Of a DNA stretch of 64,000 bases, positions 37,481 to 46,995 are shown one piece after another. Numbering within the stretch: position 1 is the first letter of the stretch; every line of letters starts with the position of its first letter. The notes beneath the pieces are model-generated. The model saw only the letters and a program-made list of their open reading frames with translations. It did not search any database and was not told the origin of the DNA. Location of the stretch: assembly GCF_014642075.1 (NCBI RefSeq), contig NZ_BMIK01000002.1, positions 62,001-126,000 on the forward strand. The letters run 5' to 3'. A program made the translations under genes and the position numbers. This DNA comes from Parapedobacter defluvii (lineage in GTDB: Bacteria; Bacteroidota; Bacteroidia; Sphingobacteriales; Sphingobacteriaceae).

Positions 37481-39524
37481 TCGGTATATACTGTTGTTTC
37501 TGTTTTTAGACTTATGGGCCGCTTGCAGTTTATATGCACAAACTGAGGCTGATCTGTTGGTTGAGCGGCTGATGGAACAGTTGGCGGAGGAATTAACCGA
37601 GGATTTTGATTTTTCCGAATTGGCAGAACGATTGGAATTTTATAGGCAGCACCCTATTGATCTCAATCGTACAGACGGAAGCGAGTTGCGGGAGCTCGGA
37701 TTTGTTCCCCAACTGTTCATTGACCGTCTGTTGGAACATCGCTCCCGTTCGGGTAAATTTGTTGCTCCTTATGAGTTGCAGACACTTGAAGGGCTGGACA
37801 CCGGGTTACTCCGGTTCCTATTACCCTATGTTACGGTAGGGGCATCCCCTTCGCTGTCAGACGTACGTGCGGGTCAACTGTTGACGGAGGGTACGCATGA
37901 TTTGATGGTCCGGTATGGACGTACGTTGCAACGGCGGGAGGGATATAAGATTACGGATCCGGCGCGATCCCGTTATCTCGGATCTGCCGATCAAGTATTT
38001 ACCCGTTACCGGTTTCATTTTGGCCACGATTTGCAGGTTTCCCTGAATGCAAAGAAAGATGCCGGCGAAGCTTTCTTTACCGGTGCACAACGCGGTGGTT
38101 TTGATTTTTATTCAGGCAGTGTCTATGTAAAGAATCAGCGTTGGTTAAAGGGACTGGTTGTGGGTGATTATACGCTTCAGTTTGGTCAGGGATTAGCCCT
38201 GTGGACCGGTTTGGGTTTTGGTAAGGGTTCGATGGTACAGAGCGTGTCGAAGCAGGCTACTGGCTTACAGCCTTATACTTCATCCAATGAGGTACTCTTT
38301 TTAAGAGGCACTGCTGCGACCCTCGCATTTGGACATTTGCTGTTTACCCCGTTTGTCTCCCGACGCTGGCTTGACGGATCAATCGACTATGACGAGGAGG
38401 GCCAACGCATAGTGGGCGTCATCGGGCAAACCGGGCTTCACCGTACACCTACAGAAGTAGCCAATCGAGGTTCTGTATTGCAATGGACATATGGTGCAAA
38501 CGCACAATACGAATACCGGCGTCTCCGGATTGGCGCAACGGCGTATCGTATGCGTTTGGACGCAACGATCCAACCCCAGGGTCTGCTGCGAAACCAATAT
38601 GCATTTCACGGAAACAACCTTTGGAATGCCAGTGTTTACTACAATTACTCGTGGCGGGGAATCTACCTGTTTGGCGAAGCCGCCCATAGCCTCGGAAGCG
38701 GCACTGCCTTCGCCAATGGGCTCATTGCATCCCTGCACCCCCATCTTTCGCTGGCGTTGCACTACCGCAATTATGGACGTGATTACTATTCTTTTTTTAG
38801 CCAGGGAATCGCGGAGGGAAGCGGTGTGGTTAACGAGCGGGGTTTCTATTCCGGCTTGGTGTATCATCCGGGTAGGTCGGTGGAATGGGTATTGTATACT
38901 GACTTTTTTCGCTTTCCCTGGTTGCGGTATCGGGTTGATGCCCCCTCCCAAGGCGCTGATTTACTAACTCAATTCACCTATACCTGGTATAAAAAAGCCA
39001 ATGTATCCATCCGTTACCGCCACCGGCAGCGGGGAGAAAACGCTTCGGCTGAAGGGCCGCATCATGTCGTAGTGGACGTATTCCGTCAGCAATTGCGGGT
39101 AAATGGACAGTATAAACTGGGTGACGTATGGAGTATGCGGAACCGTGTGGAACTGACCCGCTACCGGAAAGAGGGAGATGCGACGGAAATCGGGTGGATG
39201 GTTTATCAGGATATTATTTTCAAACCGATGAACGGAAACCTAAGCGGCAATGCACGTATAGCCCTGTTTAGCACGCCCGGATATAATTCACGCATTTATG
39301 CGTTTGAAAACGATGTGCTTTATGCCTATTCCTTTCCACTTTATCATAACGATGGAGTCCGTGCGTATGTTAACCTTCGCTATCGATTTGGACGGAAGAT
39401 GGATGTGTGGCTGCGGTATGCAACATTTATCTATCGCGGCGTGGAAGAGGTGGGAAGCGGGTTGGATGCAATTGAGGGAAATCAGCGGTCGGATGTACGG
39501 GTGCAGTGGAGGTGGCAGTTTTAA
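37470..39524 (+). CDS. helix-hairpin-helix protein fused to an outer-membrane barrel
   Basis: The protein has 684 residues. A signal peptide (YILLFLFLDLWAACSLYAQ) is followed by an acidic helix and then two ComEA-like helix-hairpin-helix repeats at about residues 50-120. These include PIDLNRTDGSELRELGF and GKFVAPYELQTLEGLD. The remaining 550 residues are rich in alternating aromatic/glycine strands and end RVQWRWQF, a typical outer-membrane barrel C-terminus. HhH motifs bind DNA in ComEA, so surface DNA handling is conceivable but unproven. It is coupled to the upstream PorV-like gene by overlap. Confidence 0.8.
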   Translation: MHFNRYILLFLFLDLWAACSLYAQTEADLLVERLMEQLAEELTEDFDFSELAERLEFYRQHPIDLNRTDGSELRELGFVPQLFIDRLLEHRSRSGKFVAPYELQTLEGLDTGLLRFLLPYVTVGASPSLSDVRAGQLLTEGTHDLMVRYGRTLQRREGYKITDPARSRYLGSADQVFTRYRFHFGHDLQVSLNAKKDAGEAFFTGAQRGGFDFYSGSVYVKNQRWLKGLVVGDYTLQFGQGLALWTGLGFGKGSMVQSVSKQATGLQPYTSSNEVLFLRGTAATLAFGHLLFTPFVSRRWLDGSIDYDEEGQRIVGVIGQTGLHRTPTEVANRGSVLQWTYGANAQYEYRRLRIGATAYRMRLDATIQPQGLLRNQYAFHGNNLWNASVYYNYSWRGIYLFGEAAHSLGSGTAFANGLIASLHPHLSLALHYRNYGRDYYSFFSQGIAEGSGVVNERGFYSGLVYHPGRSVEWVLYTDFFRFPWLRYRVDAPSQGADLLTQFTYTWYKKANVSIRYRHRQRGENASAEGPHHVVVDVFRQQLRVNGQYKLGDVWSMRNRVELTRYRKEGDATEIGWMVYQDIIFKPMNGNLSGNARIALFSTPGYNSRIYAFENDVLYAYSFPLYHNDGVRAYVNLRYRFGRKMDVWLRYATFIYRGVEEVGSGLDAIEGNQRSDVRVQWRWQF

Positions 39525-39562
39525 TATTAGATATATAAGCGTCGGAAAGGAAATTGCTTTAG

Positions 39563-39814
39563 TTGCCCAGAGCCGTATCGGACTTATATGGGAATCGCAT
39601 TATAAATCGTAGCTTTGAACCGGGGTTTAGACTTAAATTACATCGCAAAGATATGAACATTGTCTTGCAGACCGGAAAAGAACTGGCCGTGCCGTTGTAT
39701 GGGGCGTCATTGATTGCTGCGCAGATGGACGCAGCGATAGCCAATGGTAAAGGTGATTTGGATCACAGTGCGCTTGCTTTGCTTATAGAGAGGCTTGCAG
39801 GCATAACCGATTGA
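39563..39814 (+). pseudogene. C-terminal remnant of a tartronate semialdehyde reductase-like gene
   Basis: The frame from about 39588 reads IINRSFEPGFRLKLHRKDMN, then LGKE-type and LDHSALALLIERLAG segments. These match the last 75-80 residues of the 2-hydroxy-3-oxopropionate reductase/3-hydroxyisobutyrate dehydrogenase family (NAD_binding_11 domain). The N-terminal Rossmann domain and catalytic Lys are missing, and no ATG opens the frame (only a TTG at 39563). It ends 16 bases before glycerate kinase. That enzyme is the next step after the reductase, so a garR-garK operon appears to have lost most of its first gene. Confidence 0.75.
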
Positions 39815-39830
39815 TAGAAACAACAGAAAT

Positions 39831-40964
39831 ATGCATATCCTGATAGCCCCGAATGCTTTTAAGAATGCGCTCGATGCCCAAGAAGTAGCGGCATGCATCC
39901 GAAGTGGCCTGTTGGCAAGCAGCCTTCCCTGCACGTGCGAATGCTTTCCGGTCGGTGACGGAGGCAATGGGACAGGTGCATTGATTGTAGATCGACTGGG
40001 GGGCAAACGGATCGAATTGACGGTGAAGGATCCTTTGGGCCGCCCGGTTTCGGCTTTTTACGGCTGGATTGACAACGGCAGCGTCGCCGTAATCGAAATG
40101 GCCGATGCCTCGGGCCTGCACCTGTTGAAGCAGCATGAGCTGAATCCCCTTCGGACAAGTTCTTACGGAACAGGGCAGCTTATGGATGCGGCGCTGGATG
40201 CGGGCGCAAAGGAAATTATCCTCTGCATGGGCGGATCTGCCACGGTCGACGGGGGAACCGGGATATTGGCGGCGTTGGGTGTACGCTTCCTGGATAGGGC
40301 CGGCAGGGAAATCCTGGATTTACCGTCGGGGCTTGAGCGGCTGCATCACATTGATTGCTCATCGGTGGATAGACGGATAAACGACTGCAGGATTGTTGTT
40401 TTATGCGATGTCCTGAACCCGTTGCTGGGACCGGCCGGGGCGTCAGCTGTTTTCGGCCCCCAAAAGGGAGCTACACCGGATATGGTCGGACAGCTTGAGT
40501 CGATCCTGGAGCAGTTTGCAAAGGTAATCGAGTCGGAAACGGGCATAGCAATTTCCCATGTGGAGTCGGGCGGGGTAGCTGGAGGGGCAAGTGCGGGATT
40601 GAAGGGCGTATTGAATGCCGAATTGGTCAATGGTATCGATTACTTCCTCCAATTGACGCAGTTTCAGCAGGCGCTCGCCGAAAGCAATCTGGTCATCACG
40701 GGAGAGGGGAGTATCGATAATCAGACCCTTCAGGGCAAAGCCCCTTTTGGAGTGGCAAAAATGGCAAAGGAGCTTAACCTGCCGGTTATCGGTTTGGCGG
40801 GGATCGTACCCCTGAAACAGGATGTGGAGCTGGAGCACTATTTTGATATGCTGTTGGCGATAGGAAATGGTCCTGCAAGGTTGGATGAGGCCATCCCGGC
40901 TACCGCCACAAATCTTGAGCGTACAGCCAGACAACTTGGGAACCTGATTACTTCCTGTCGATAG
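39831..40964 (+). CDS. glycerate kinase (GarK/GlxK type)
   Basis: The protein has 377 residues, matching type I bacterial glycerate kinases. Signature segments are ILIAPNAFKNALDAQEVAAC at the N-terminus, PVGDGGNGTGALIVDRLGG, LCMGGSATVDGGTGILAALG and VITGEGSIDNQTLQGKAPFG. It phosphorylates D-glycerate, most often at the 2-position in this family, feeding lower glycolysis. Glycerate arises from tartronate semialdehyde in glucarate/galactarate breakdown, consistent with the reductase remnant directly upstream and the sugar-acid genes earlier in the window. Confidence 0.93.
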   Translation: MHILIAPNAFKNALDAQEVAACIRSGLLASSLPCTCECFPVGDGGNGTGALIVDRLGGKRIELTVKDPLGRPVSAFYGWIDNGSVAVIEMADASGLHLLKQHELNPLRTSSYGTGQLMDAALDAGAKEIILCMGGSATVDGGTGILAALGVRFLDRAGREILDLPSGLERLHHIDCSSVDRRINDCRIVVLCDVLNPLLGPAGASAVFGPQKGATPDMVGQLESILEQFAKVIESETGIAISHVESGGVAGGASAGLKGVLNAELVNGIDYFLQLTQFQQALAESNLVITGEGSIDNQTLQGKAPFGVAKMAKELNLPVIGLAGIVPLKQDVELEHYFDMLLAIGNGPARLDEAIPATATNLERTARQLGNLITSCR

Positions 40965-41216
40965 CATCGAACATGAAGAGAAGATAACATGGCTCGTTGC
41001 GAAACATCTCGAACAGGTCTTGGACAAGCTTGGACACCACCAAGCAAAACTGAGTGCTTATCATGCGTAGTTTGTGCCCGAAACTTTAAGCACGCATATA
41101 AATTAGAAGCTCCGAAATTTTTGTTGTAATTTTCGCCCTTGAAACCAATTAATAGCTTCAAGATAACGATAGGGCGACATCGCAGATTACAAACAATAAA
41201 CTGAACGATAACGAAA

Positions 41217-44200
41217 ATGCAGGCATTCAAACGAAAAGGGAGGGGCCTATTGCCTCCGGCAATGGCACTTTTGGTGGCCGCGGGCTGCCATACAGATCAT
41301 GCTGCCAGATTTGAGCAACTGACGGAAGACGAAAAGCGCCTTCCTGAAAATGCAACATTGGGCCTGGACATAAGGGATGGCCTGGAAGTGGGATTGATGG
41401 CTTCGGAGCCTATGCTGTTGAATCCGACCAACATCGATGTCGATGACCGGGGCCGGGTGTGGGTGAATGAGGCTTACAATTACCGGCCCACGCTTAACGG
41501 TAATCCTACTACCGACAAGGGCGACCGGATCCTTATTCTTGAAGATGCCGATCACGACGGTGTGTTGGATCAGCGAACCGTGTTTTACCAGGGGCCAGAA
41601 ATCAATGCACCGTTGGGTATCTGTGTACTGGGCAACCGGGTCATCGTGTCGCAGAGCCCCTATGTATGGGATTTTTACGACGATAACGGGGACGGAAAAG
41701 CGGACCGGAAAGAAATTCTTTTCCAGGGCATTGGCGGGGAGCAGCATGACCACGGTGTGCACGCTTTTGTCTTTGGTCCCGATGGAAAGCTCTATTTCAA
41801 CTTCGGGAACGAATGCCATACCCTACTGGACAGGGACGGAAACATCGTAACCGATCAGGACGGCGATGGAATAACCAATAAAAAATACCGGCAGGGCATG
41901 GTATTCCGCTGCGATATCGATGGTTCAAATGTGGAAGTACTGGGCCATAATTTCCGGAACAACTACGAGTTAGCAGTGGACAGCTACGGTACCATCTGGC
42001 AAAGTGACAACGATGACGATGGGAACCGGGCGGTGCGGATCAACTACGTCATGGAATACGGCAATTATGGGTACAGCGATGAGCTGACTGGTGCAGGTTG
42101 GCGGGAAAACCGGACAAACCTCGAAGATTCGATCCCCCTGCAGCATTGGCACCTCAATGATCCCGGGGTCGTTCCCAATTTACTGCAAACAGGCGCGGGA
42201 TCGCCAACCGGTATGTTGGTATATGAGGGGGACATGCTTCCCAAAGAATTCCGGAATCAGATCGTCCATTCGGATGCCGGCCCGAACATCATCCGGTCGT
42301 ATCCCGTAGAGCGGGATGGTGCCGGATACAGGGCAAGTATACTCAATCTGCTTAAGGGGAGAGACCAGTGGTTCCGGCCCTCCGATGTTTGCGTTGCGCC
42401 CGACGGCTCGTTGATCATAGCCGACTGGTACGATCCCGGCGTGGGCGGTCACCAAGCGGGCGACCAAACCCGGGGACGGATTTACCGCATTGCACGCTCC
42501 GTATCAAAATACCGAATTCCCAGTCCTGACTATTCGAGCGTGGAAGGTGCAATCCACGCGTTGCAAAGTCCCAACCTGTCTGTCCGGTACAACGCGTGGG
42601 TGAGTCTGTCTGATCAGGGCAGCAAAGCCGTTCCGCAGTTGGAGAAACTGTTTCATTCCAACGGCAATGATCGTATGCGGGCGCGGGCACTGTGGTTACT
42701 GACCAAGATAGACAAGGGCGATACGTACCTGTTAGAAGGATTGCAAGATTCCAATCCGGATATCCGGATAACGGCCATCCGAGCTGCTCAACAGACCCGG
42801 AAAAATATCATTCCGTACATTGCGCCGCTTAGTAAAGACAAAAATGTGCAAGTCAGACGGGCATGTGCAATCGCATTGAGGCACGTTAAAGACCCGCAGG
42901 CTGCGGAATTGTGGGCAACATTGGCCAGTCAGCACGATGGAAAAGACCGATGGTATCTGGAAGCATTGGGAATTGGGGCTGAAGGGCAGTGGGATTCATT
43001 TTTTACTGCATTTTTAGAGATAAACCGGGATGCCGTGAAAACGGATGCCGGCCGGGATATCATCTGGCGGGCACGAACCGAAACAGCGGTACCTCTGCTT
43101 GCCCAATTGGCGGGGGACAGTTCCGTGGGCCTGAAATCCAGGCTTAGGTATTTTAGGGCATTTGATTTCATTCCGGGCGAAGTGAAGGCTCAGGCTCTGC
43201 TGGCAATGATCCGGCCAGGAGACAGCGGCGACGATCTTCAATTGAACAGTATCATCCTAAGGGCGCTGGATACAAAAGTGGTCATGGAGTCCAAGTCTGC
43301 ATCGGATGTGTTGCATACCCTGTTGGATGCCGTATACGGCAAGCCCGAGTACATAGACCTGGTAACGCAGTATGAATTGAAATCAGAGGTGCCCAGATTG
43401 CTGGAACTGGTGGTTTCGCGGGCCAGTTCATCCATAGGGCATAGGGCTGCCGGGCTTCTCTTTCAACTTCAGGCTGAAAAGCAGGTGAAAGAAGCGCTGA
43501 AGCAGCAGCCAGACAGTATCATCACGGCAATCGGTCCGGTAGGTATGGAACGCTCGGTAGACATGCTGGAGAATCTCATGCTTTCACGGTCTTCAAATGA
43601 TGAAATCCGCAGGCTTTCTGCTGCCGTACTTGGCAAAAGCATGGCTGGGGAAGATCGGGTATTGTCTTTGTTGAAAACCCATGCGATTCCGGAGGAATTG
43701 ATTCCCGTTGCGGTGGAAGGACTGAAAAACACCTGGAGAAAAGCGATTTATGCCGAAGCCCGGTCGTACCTGCCCGGAACTGAAAACAACCCGGATGCAG
43801 CGGCAGAAGTGTTAACCGAAGCGGAATTGATGGCCTCCAAAGGAAATATCGAAAAGGGGAAAACAGTATTCCAGGCTAACTGTGCGACCTGCCACCAGGT
43901 GAACGGGCAAGGACAGGATTTCGGTCCAAAGCTTTCACAGATAGGTGCTAAATTGCCGAAGACGGCCTTGCTCGATGCAATCGTAAACCCTTCTGCGGGG
44001 ATCAGCTTCGGTTACGAAACGTCTGTCATAACGACGAAAAACGGGGCGACCCTGATGGGAATCGTCTCTAGCAGGACCGAATTGGAAGTAACAATCCGTT
44101 TCATGGGCGGGGTTTCCCAATCGTTCAAAATGGCGGAAATTGCTTCTGTGAAAGAAACAAAAGAGTCGATGATGCCACCCCTGCAACATACCATGTCCAA

Positions 44201-44246
44201 AGGGCAATTGGTCGATCTAATCGAATACCTTGCTTCATTGAAATGA
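41217..44246 (+). CDS. TIGR02604 dehydrogenase with HEAT repeats and TIGR02603 cytochrome c
   Basis: The protein has 1009 residues with a probable lipoprotein signal (ALLVAAGCHTDHA). A dehydrogenase propeller follows, with VDDRGRVWVNEAYNYRP, EDADHDGVLDQRT and PDGSLIIADWYDPGVGGHQ, then HEAT-like repeats from about residue 440 to 830. The C-terminal TIGR02603 heme domain has CATCHQ (first Cys at residue 889) and GPKLSQIGAK, ending in LVDLIEYLASLK. It likely oxidises a sugar derivative and reduces the attached heme. It stands alone after a 252-base gap behind glycerate kinase; that gap shows no gene. Confidence 0.88.
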   Translation: MQAFKRKGRGLLPPAMALLVAAGCHTDHAARFEQLTEDEKRLPENATLGLDIRDGLEVGLMASEPMLLNPTNIDVDDRGRVWVNEAYNYRPTLNGNPTTDKGDRILILEDADHDGVLDQRTVFYQGPEINAPLGICVLGNRVIVSQSPYVWDFYDDNGDGKADRKEILFQGIGGEQHDHGVHAFVFGPDGKLYFNFGNECHTLLDRDGNIVTDQDGDGITNKKYRQGMVFRCDIDGSNVEVLGHNFRNNYELAVDSYGTIWQSDNDDDGNRAVRINYVMEYGNYGYSDELTGAGWRENRTNLEDSIPLQHWHLNDPGVVPNLLQTGAGSPTGMLVYEGDMLPKEFRNQIVHSDAGPNIIRSYPVERDGAGYRASILNLLKGRDQWFRPSDVCVAPDGSLIIADWYDPGVGGHQAGDQTRGRIYRIARSVSKYRIPSPDYSSVEGAIHALQSPNLSVRYNAWVSLSDQGSKAVPQLEKLFHSNGNDRMRARALWLLTKIDKGDTYLLEGLQDSNPDIRITAIRAAQQTRKNIIPYIAPLSKDKNVQVRRACAIALRHVKDPQAAELWATLASQHDGKDRWYLEALGIGAEGQWDSFFTAFLEINRDAVKTDAGRDIIWRARTETAVPLLAQLAGDSSVGLKSRLRYFRAFDFIPGEVKAQALLAMIRPGDSGDDLQLNSIILRALDTKVVMESKSASDVLHTLLDAVYGKPEYIDLVTQYELKSEVPRLLELVVSRASSSIGHRAAGLLFQLQAEKQVKEALKQQPDSIITAIGPVGMERSVDMLENLMLSRSSNDEIRRLSAAVLGKSMAGEDRVLSLLKTHAIPEELIPVAVEGLKNTWRKAIYAEARSYLPGTENNPDAAAEVLTEAELMASKGNIEKGKTVFQANCATCHQVNGQGQDFGPKLSQIGAKLPKTALLDAIVNPSAGISFGYETSVITTKNGATLMGIVSSRTELEVTIRFMGGVSQSFKMAEIASVKETKESMMPPLQHTMSKGQLVDLIEYLASLK

Positions 44247-44317
44247 GGTAAGCAGATGGGCTGTCACAAGTTTTCAATGGAACGAAGTTACATGAAACAG
44301 CATTTGCCAAAAAAGCA

Positions 44318-44325
44318 TATCTTTG
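44318..44325 (+). promoter_or_regulatory. -7 box upstream of the porD-like gene
   Basis: TATCTTTG matches TAnnTTTG and lies 22 bases before the ATG at 44347. A TTTG occurs at 44303, but only 11 bases separate it from the box, too few for a standard -33. The assignment is tentative. Confidence 0.35.
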
Positions 44326-44346
44326 GAGATGATTCTAACGGATATC

Positions 44347-45249
44347 ATGGCTAAACGGTTGTCGCTTGTTTTTCTATTTCTATCGCTGGTTTGCTGTATC
44401 CAAGCCCAGGATCTGAATGCGCGTGTCCAAATTCTCTCACCGCAGGTCCAGAATACCAATAAGCGGGCACTTGAGGTATTGCAGAAAGCAGTTTCCGACT
44501 TTTTGAATAACCGGACATGGAGTGCCAACGTCCTGCAGCCCCAAGAGCGTATCGATTGCAGTTTTGTCATCACCATCAACGCATGGGACGGCTCGTCCAA
44601 CTTTACGGCACAGGCACAAATTATATCTACCCGGCCGGTTTTTAATACATCCTATAACAGCCCGGTCTTGAGTATCTCGGACAATAACTTCAATTTCAGT
44701 TATACCGAAGGGCAGTTGATGGATTATTCCGACCAGCAATACATGAGCAACTTAACCTCATTGCTTGCGTACTACGCATATATCATTGTCGGGTTGGATG
44801 CAGATACCTTTGAACCCAACGGAGGGACACCCTTCTATACCGCTGCCCAAAACATTGTGAATAATGCCCAAAATACAGGCTTCAGTGGCTGGCGTTCCAT
44901 GGAAGGAACCGACAATCGGTTCTGGCTGGTTAATAACCTGCTAGACCGGAGGTATCAGCCCATCCGGGATTTCCTGTACAGCTTTTATTTAAACGGCCTG
45001 GATAAGATGTCTGATAACCCCACCGACGCACGCAAGGCCATTCTGGAACTATTGCCATTGTTGCAAAAAGTGGATAGACTGGCACAGGGTGCCGTGTTTA
45101 ACCAGGTTTTTTTTACGGCCAAATCGGATGAATTGATCGGTGTGTTTGGGGGAATGGGCCCGCAGGAGCGGGTGCAGGCATACAATGTGCTTGCCGAGGT
45201 GGATCCCGCAAATGCAAACAAATATGAAAACCTCCGTACCAGTAGATGA
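44347..45249 (+). CDS. DUF4835 / PorD-like protein
   Basis: The protein has 300 residues from the ATG at 44347, which gives a good signal peptide (LSLVFLFLSLVCCIQAQ). Family segments are NARVQILSPQVQNTNKRALE, then IDCSFVITINAW, and YAYIIVGLDADTFEPNGGTP. The C-terminal part has PQERVQAYNVLAEVDPANA. This DUF4835 family is conserved across Bacteroidota directly upstream of recN, as here, and is reported as PorD in connection with type IX secretion. I place it in the periplasm or at the outer membrane. Its mechanism is unknown. Confidence 0.88.
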   Translation: MAKRLSLVFLFLSLVCCIQAQDLNARVQILSPQVQNTNKRALEVLQKAVSDFLNNRTWSANVLQPQERIDCSFVITINAWDGSSNFTAQAQIISTRPVFNTSYNSPVLSISDNNFNFSYTEGQLMDYSDQQYMSNLTSLLAYYAYIIVGLDADTFEPNGGTPFYTAAQNIVNNAQNTGFSGWRSMEGTDNRFWLVNNLLDRRYQPIRDFLYSFYLNGLDKMSDNPTDARKAILELLPLLQKVDRLAQGAVFNQVFFTAKSDELIGVFGGMGPQERVQAYNVLAEVDPANANKYENLRTSR

Positions 45250-45280
45250 CTTAATGCGAGTTGATTGATCCCTGAATACC

Positions 45281-46942
45281 ATGCTTACGCGTCTATCCAT
45301 CCAAAATTATGCCCTGATCGATTCCGTTGATATCCAATTCAACCGTGGATTGAATATCCTTACCGGAGAAACCGGAGCTGGCAAGTCAATCATCATGGGA
45401 GGGTTGTCGCTCATCCTGGGACAACGTATAGAGAGTCGCTATTTCTTCAACCAAGACCGGAAATGTGTCATCGAGGGATATTTCGACCTAGCGGATTATC
45501 AGCTGGAAGCGTTTTTCGAAGAACAGGATCTGGATTACGAGCGGGAAACCATCATGCGCCGGGAAGTCAGTGTAGATGGCAAGTCGAGGGCTTTCGTCAA
45601 CGATACACCCGTTACACTCAACGTACTGAAGGCACTGGCCGAACGGCTGATCGACATCCATTCCCAGCATGCGACACTTCAACTCGATACGGAGTCGTTT
45701 CAATTGCTGACGCTGGATAGCGTAGCGCAAAACCAATCGTTGAGAGCCCGGTATGAAGGTGCCTATCGCGGATACAAGGCCGTCTTATCACAGCTGAGTA
45801 CACTGCGGGAAGCCGCTCAAAAGGCAAATGCCGATGCTGACTACCACCAATTTCTATACGATGAATTGGCTGCGGCAAACCTCGAACCGGGCGAACAGGA
45901 AGAGTTGGAGGCCGAACAGCAGCAACTAGAACATGCCGAGGAAATCAAGCGGAGTTTGCTGGGCACCGTAAATGCACTGCAGGAACAGGAGATGAACGCA
46001 TTGGTGCTGCTGAGGGAGGCCCTGCACCAGCTTCAGCAAGCCGAGCGGTATAAACCGGACCTGGCACAGCAGACCGAACGGTTGCAGAGCAGTTTCATCG
46101 AATTGAAAGATTTAAGCGAAGAAATCAGCCGTGTTGAACAGGGAGTGATACTGGACGAAGCACGTTTGGTTGAAGTTAACGAACGACTAAGCCTGCTGTA
46201 TGCGTTGCAACAGAAACACCGGGTGGACGACATAAGTGCCTTAATTGCCCTACGCGAAGATCTGCGGGAGAAATTGGAAGCGATTTCGTCGAGCGAAGTG
46301 GAAATCGAACGGTTGGAAGCGGAAGTGAAACGCACCGAGGCGGAAGCTGTAAAGCTTGCCGGACAGCTGAGTGAAAGTCGTCAATCGGTTGTGGGGAATA
46401 TACAGGAAGAGGTTGCCCACATGCTGCACGAAGTGGGCATGCCGCATAGCCAATTGCAAATCGTATTAAGTAGATTCACCGGAAACGAGTTGAGAGCCAG
46501 TGGCCGGGATGAGGTCAGATTTCTGTTTACGGCCAACAAAGGACAGCCACCGCAGCCTGTGGGTAAAGTCGCATCGGGGGGCGAACTCTCGCGGCTGATG
46601 CTGGCGATCAAATCGTTGATTGCTAAAACATCGGCACTACCCACCATTATTTTTGACGAAATCGATACCGGAATATCCGGCGAAATCGCATTGAAAGTAG
46701 GTGAAATCATGGAACGATTGGCCGATCATATGCAGGTAATTGCCATCACACACTTACCGCAAATTGCTTCCAAAGGAGATACACATTTCAAGGTATATAA
46801 AATGGAGTCGGCAGGCAAGACCGCCACGGGCATTACGCAACTGGAAATAGCTGAGCGGATTCAGGAAATCGCCCAAATGCTGAGTGGCGCCAATCCGGGG
46901 GAAGCGGCTATACAACATGCCGCGGAGTTGTTGGGGAAATAA
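45281..46942 (+). CDS. recN: DNA repair protein RecN
   Basis: The protein has 553 residues, the normal RecN length. Walker A is GETGAGKS near residue 30 within LNILTGETGAGKSIIMGGLS. A long coiled coil spans about residues 160-380. The ABC signature region is KVASGGELSRLMLAIK and Walker B is TIIFDEIDTGISGE, followed by IAITHLPQIASKGD. RecN is an SMC-like ATPase that holds DNA ends together during recombinational double-strand-break repair. It lies 31 bases after the porD-like gene, a conserved pairing in the phylum. Confidence 0.97.
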   Translation: MLTRLSIQNYALIDSVDIQFNRGLNILTGETGAGKSIIMGGLSLILGQRIESRYFFNQDRKCVIEGYFDLADYQLEAFFEEQDLDYERETIMRREVSVDGKSRAFVNDTPVTLNVLKALAERLIDIHSQHATLQLDTESFQLLTLDSVAQNQSLRARYEGAYRGYKAVLSQLSTLREAAQKANADADYHQFLYDELAAANLEPGEQEELEAEQQQLEHAEEIKRSLLGTVNALQEQEMNALVLLREALHQLQQAERYKPDLAQQTERLQSSFIELKDLSEEISRVEQGVILDEARLVEVNERLSLLYALQQKHRVDDISALIALREDLREKLEAISSSEVEIERLEAEVKRTEAEAVKLAGQLSESRQSVVGNIQEEVAHMLHEVGMPHSQLQIVLSRFTGNELRASGRDEVRFLFTANKGQPPQPVGKVASGGELSRLMLAIKSLIAKTSALPTIIFDEIDTGISGEIALKVGEIMERLADHMQVIAITHLPQIASKGDTHFKVYKMESAGKTATGITQLEIAERIQEIAQMLSGANPGEAAIQHAAELLGK

Positions 46943-46971
46943 TAAAAAAGCATTACTTTTACCCAATTTTT

Positions 46972-46979
46972 TACGTTTG
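46972..46979 (+). promoter_or_regulatory. -7 box upstream of fabI
   Basis: TACGTTTG is a perfect TAnnTTTG match 16 bases before the fabI ATG at 46996. The -33 region is A/T-rich without a clear TTTG. Confidence 0.45.
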
Positions 46980-46995
46980 ACTAAATAAATAAACT

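Noticed and set aside
40965-41216. possible gene or promoter in the gap before the 41217 dehydrogenase
   Set aside because: No family-like frame and no TAnnTTTG box with a matching -33 were found.
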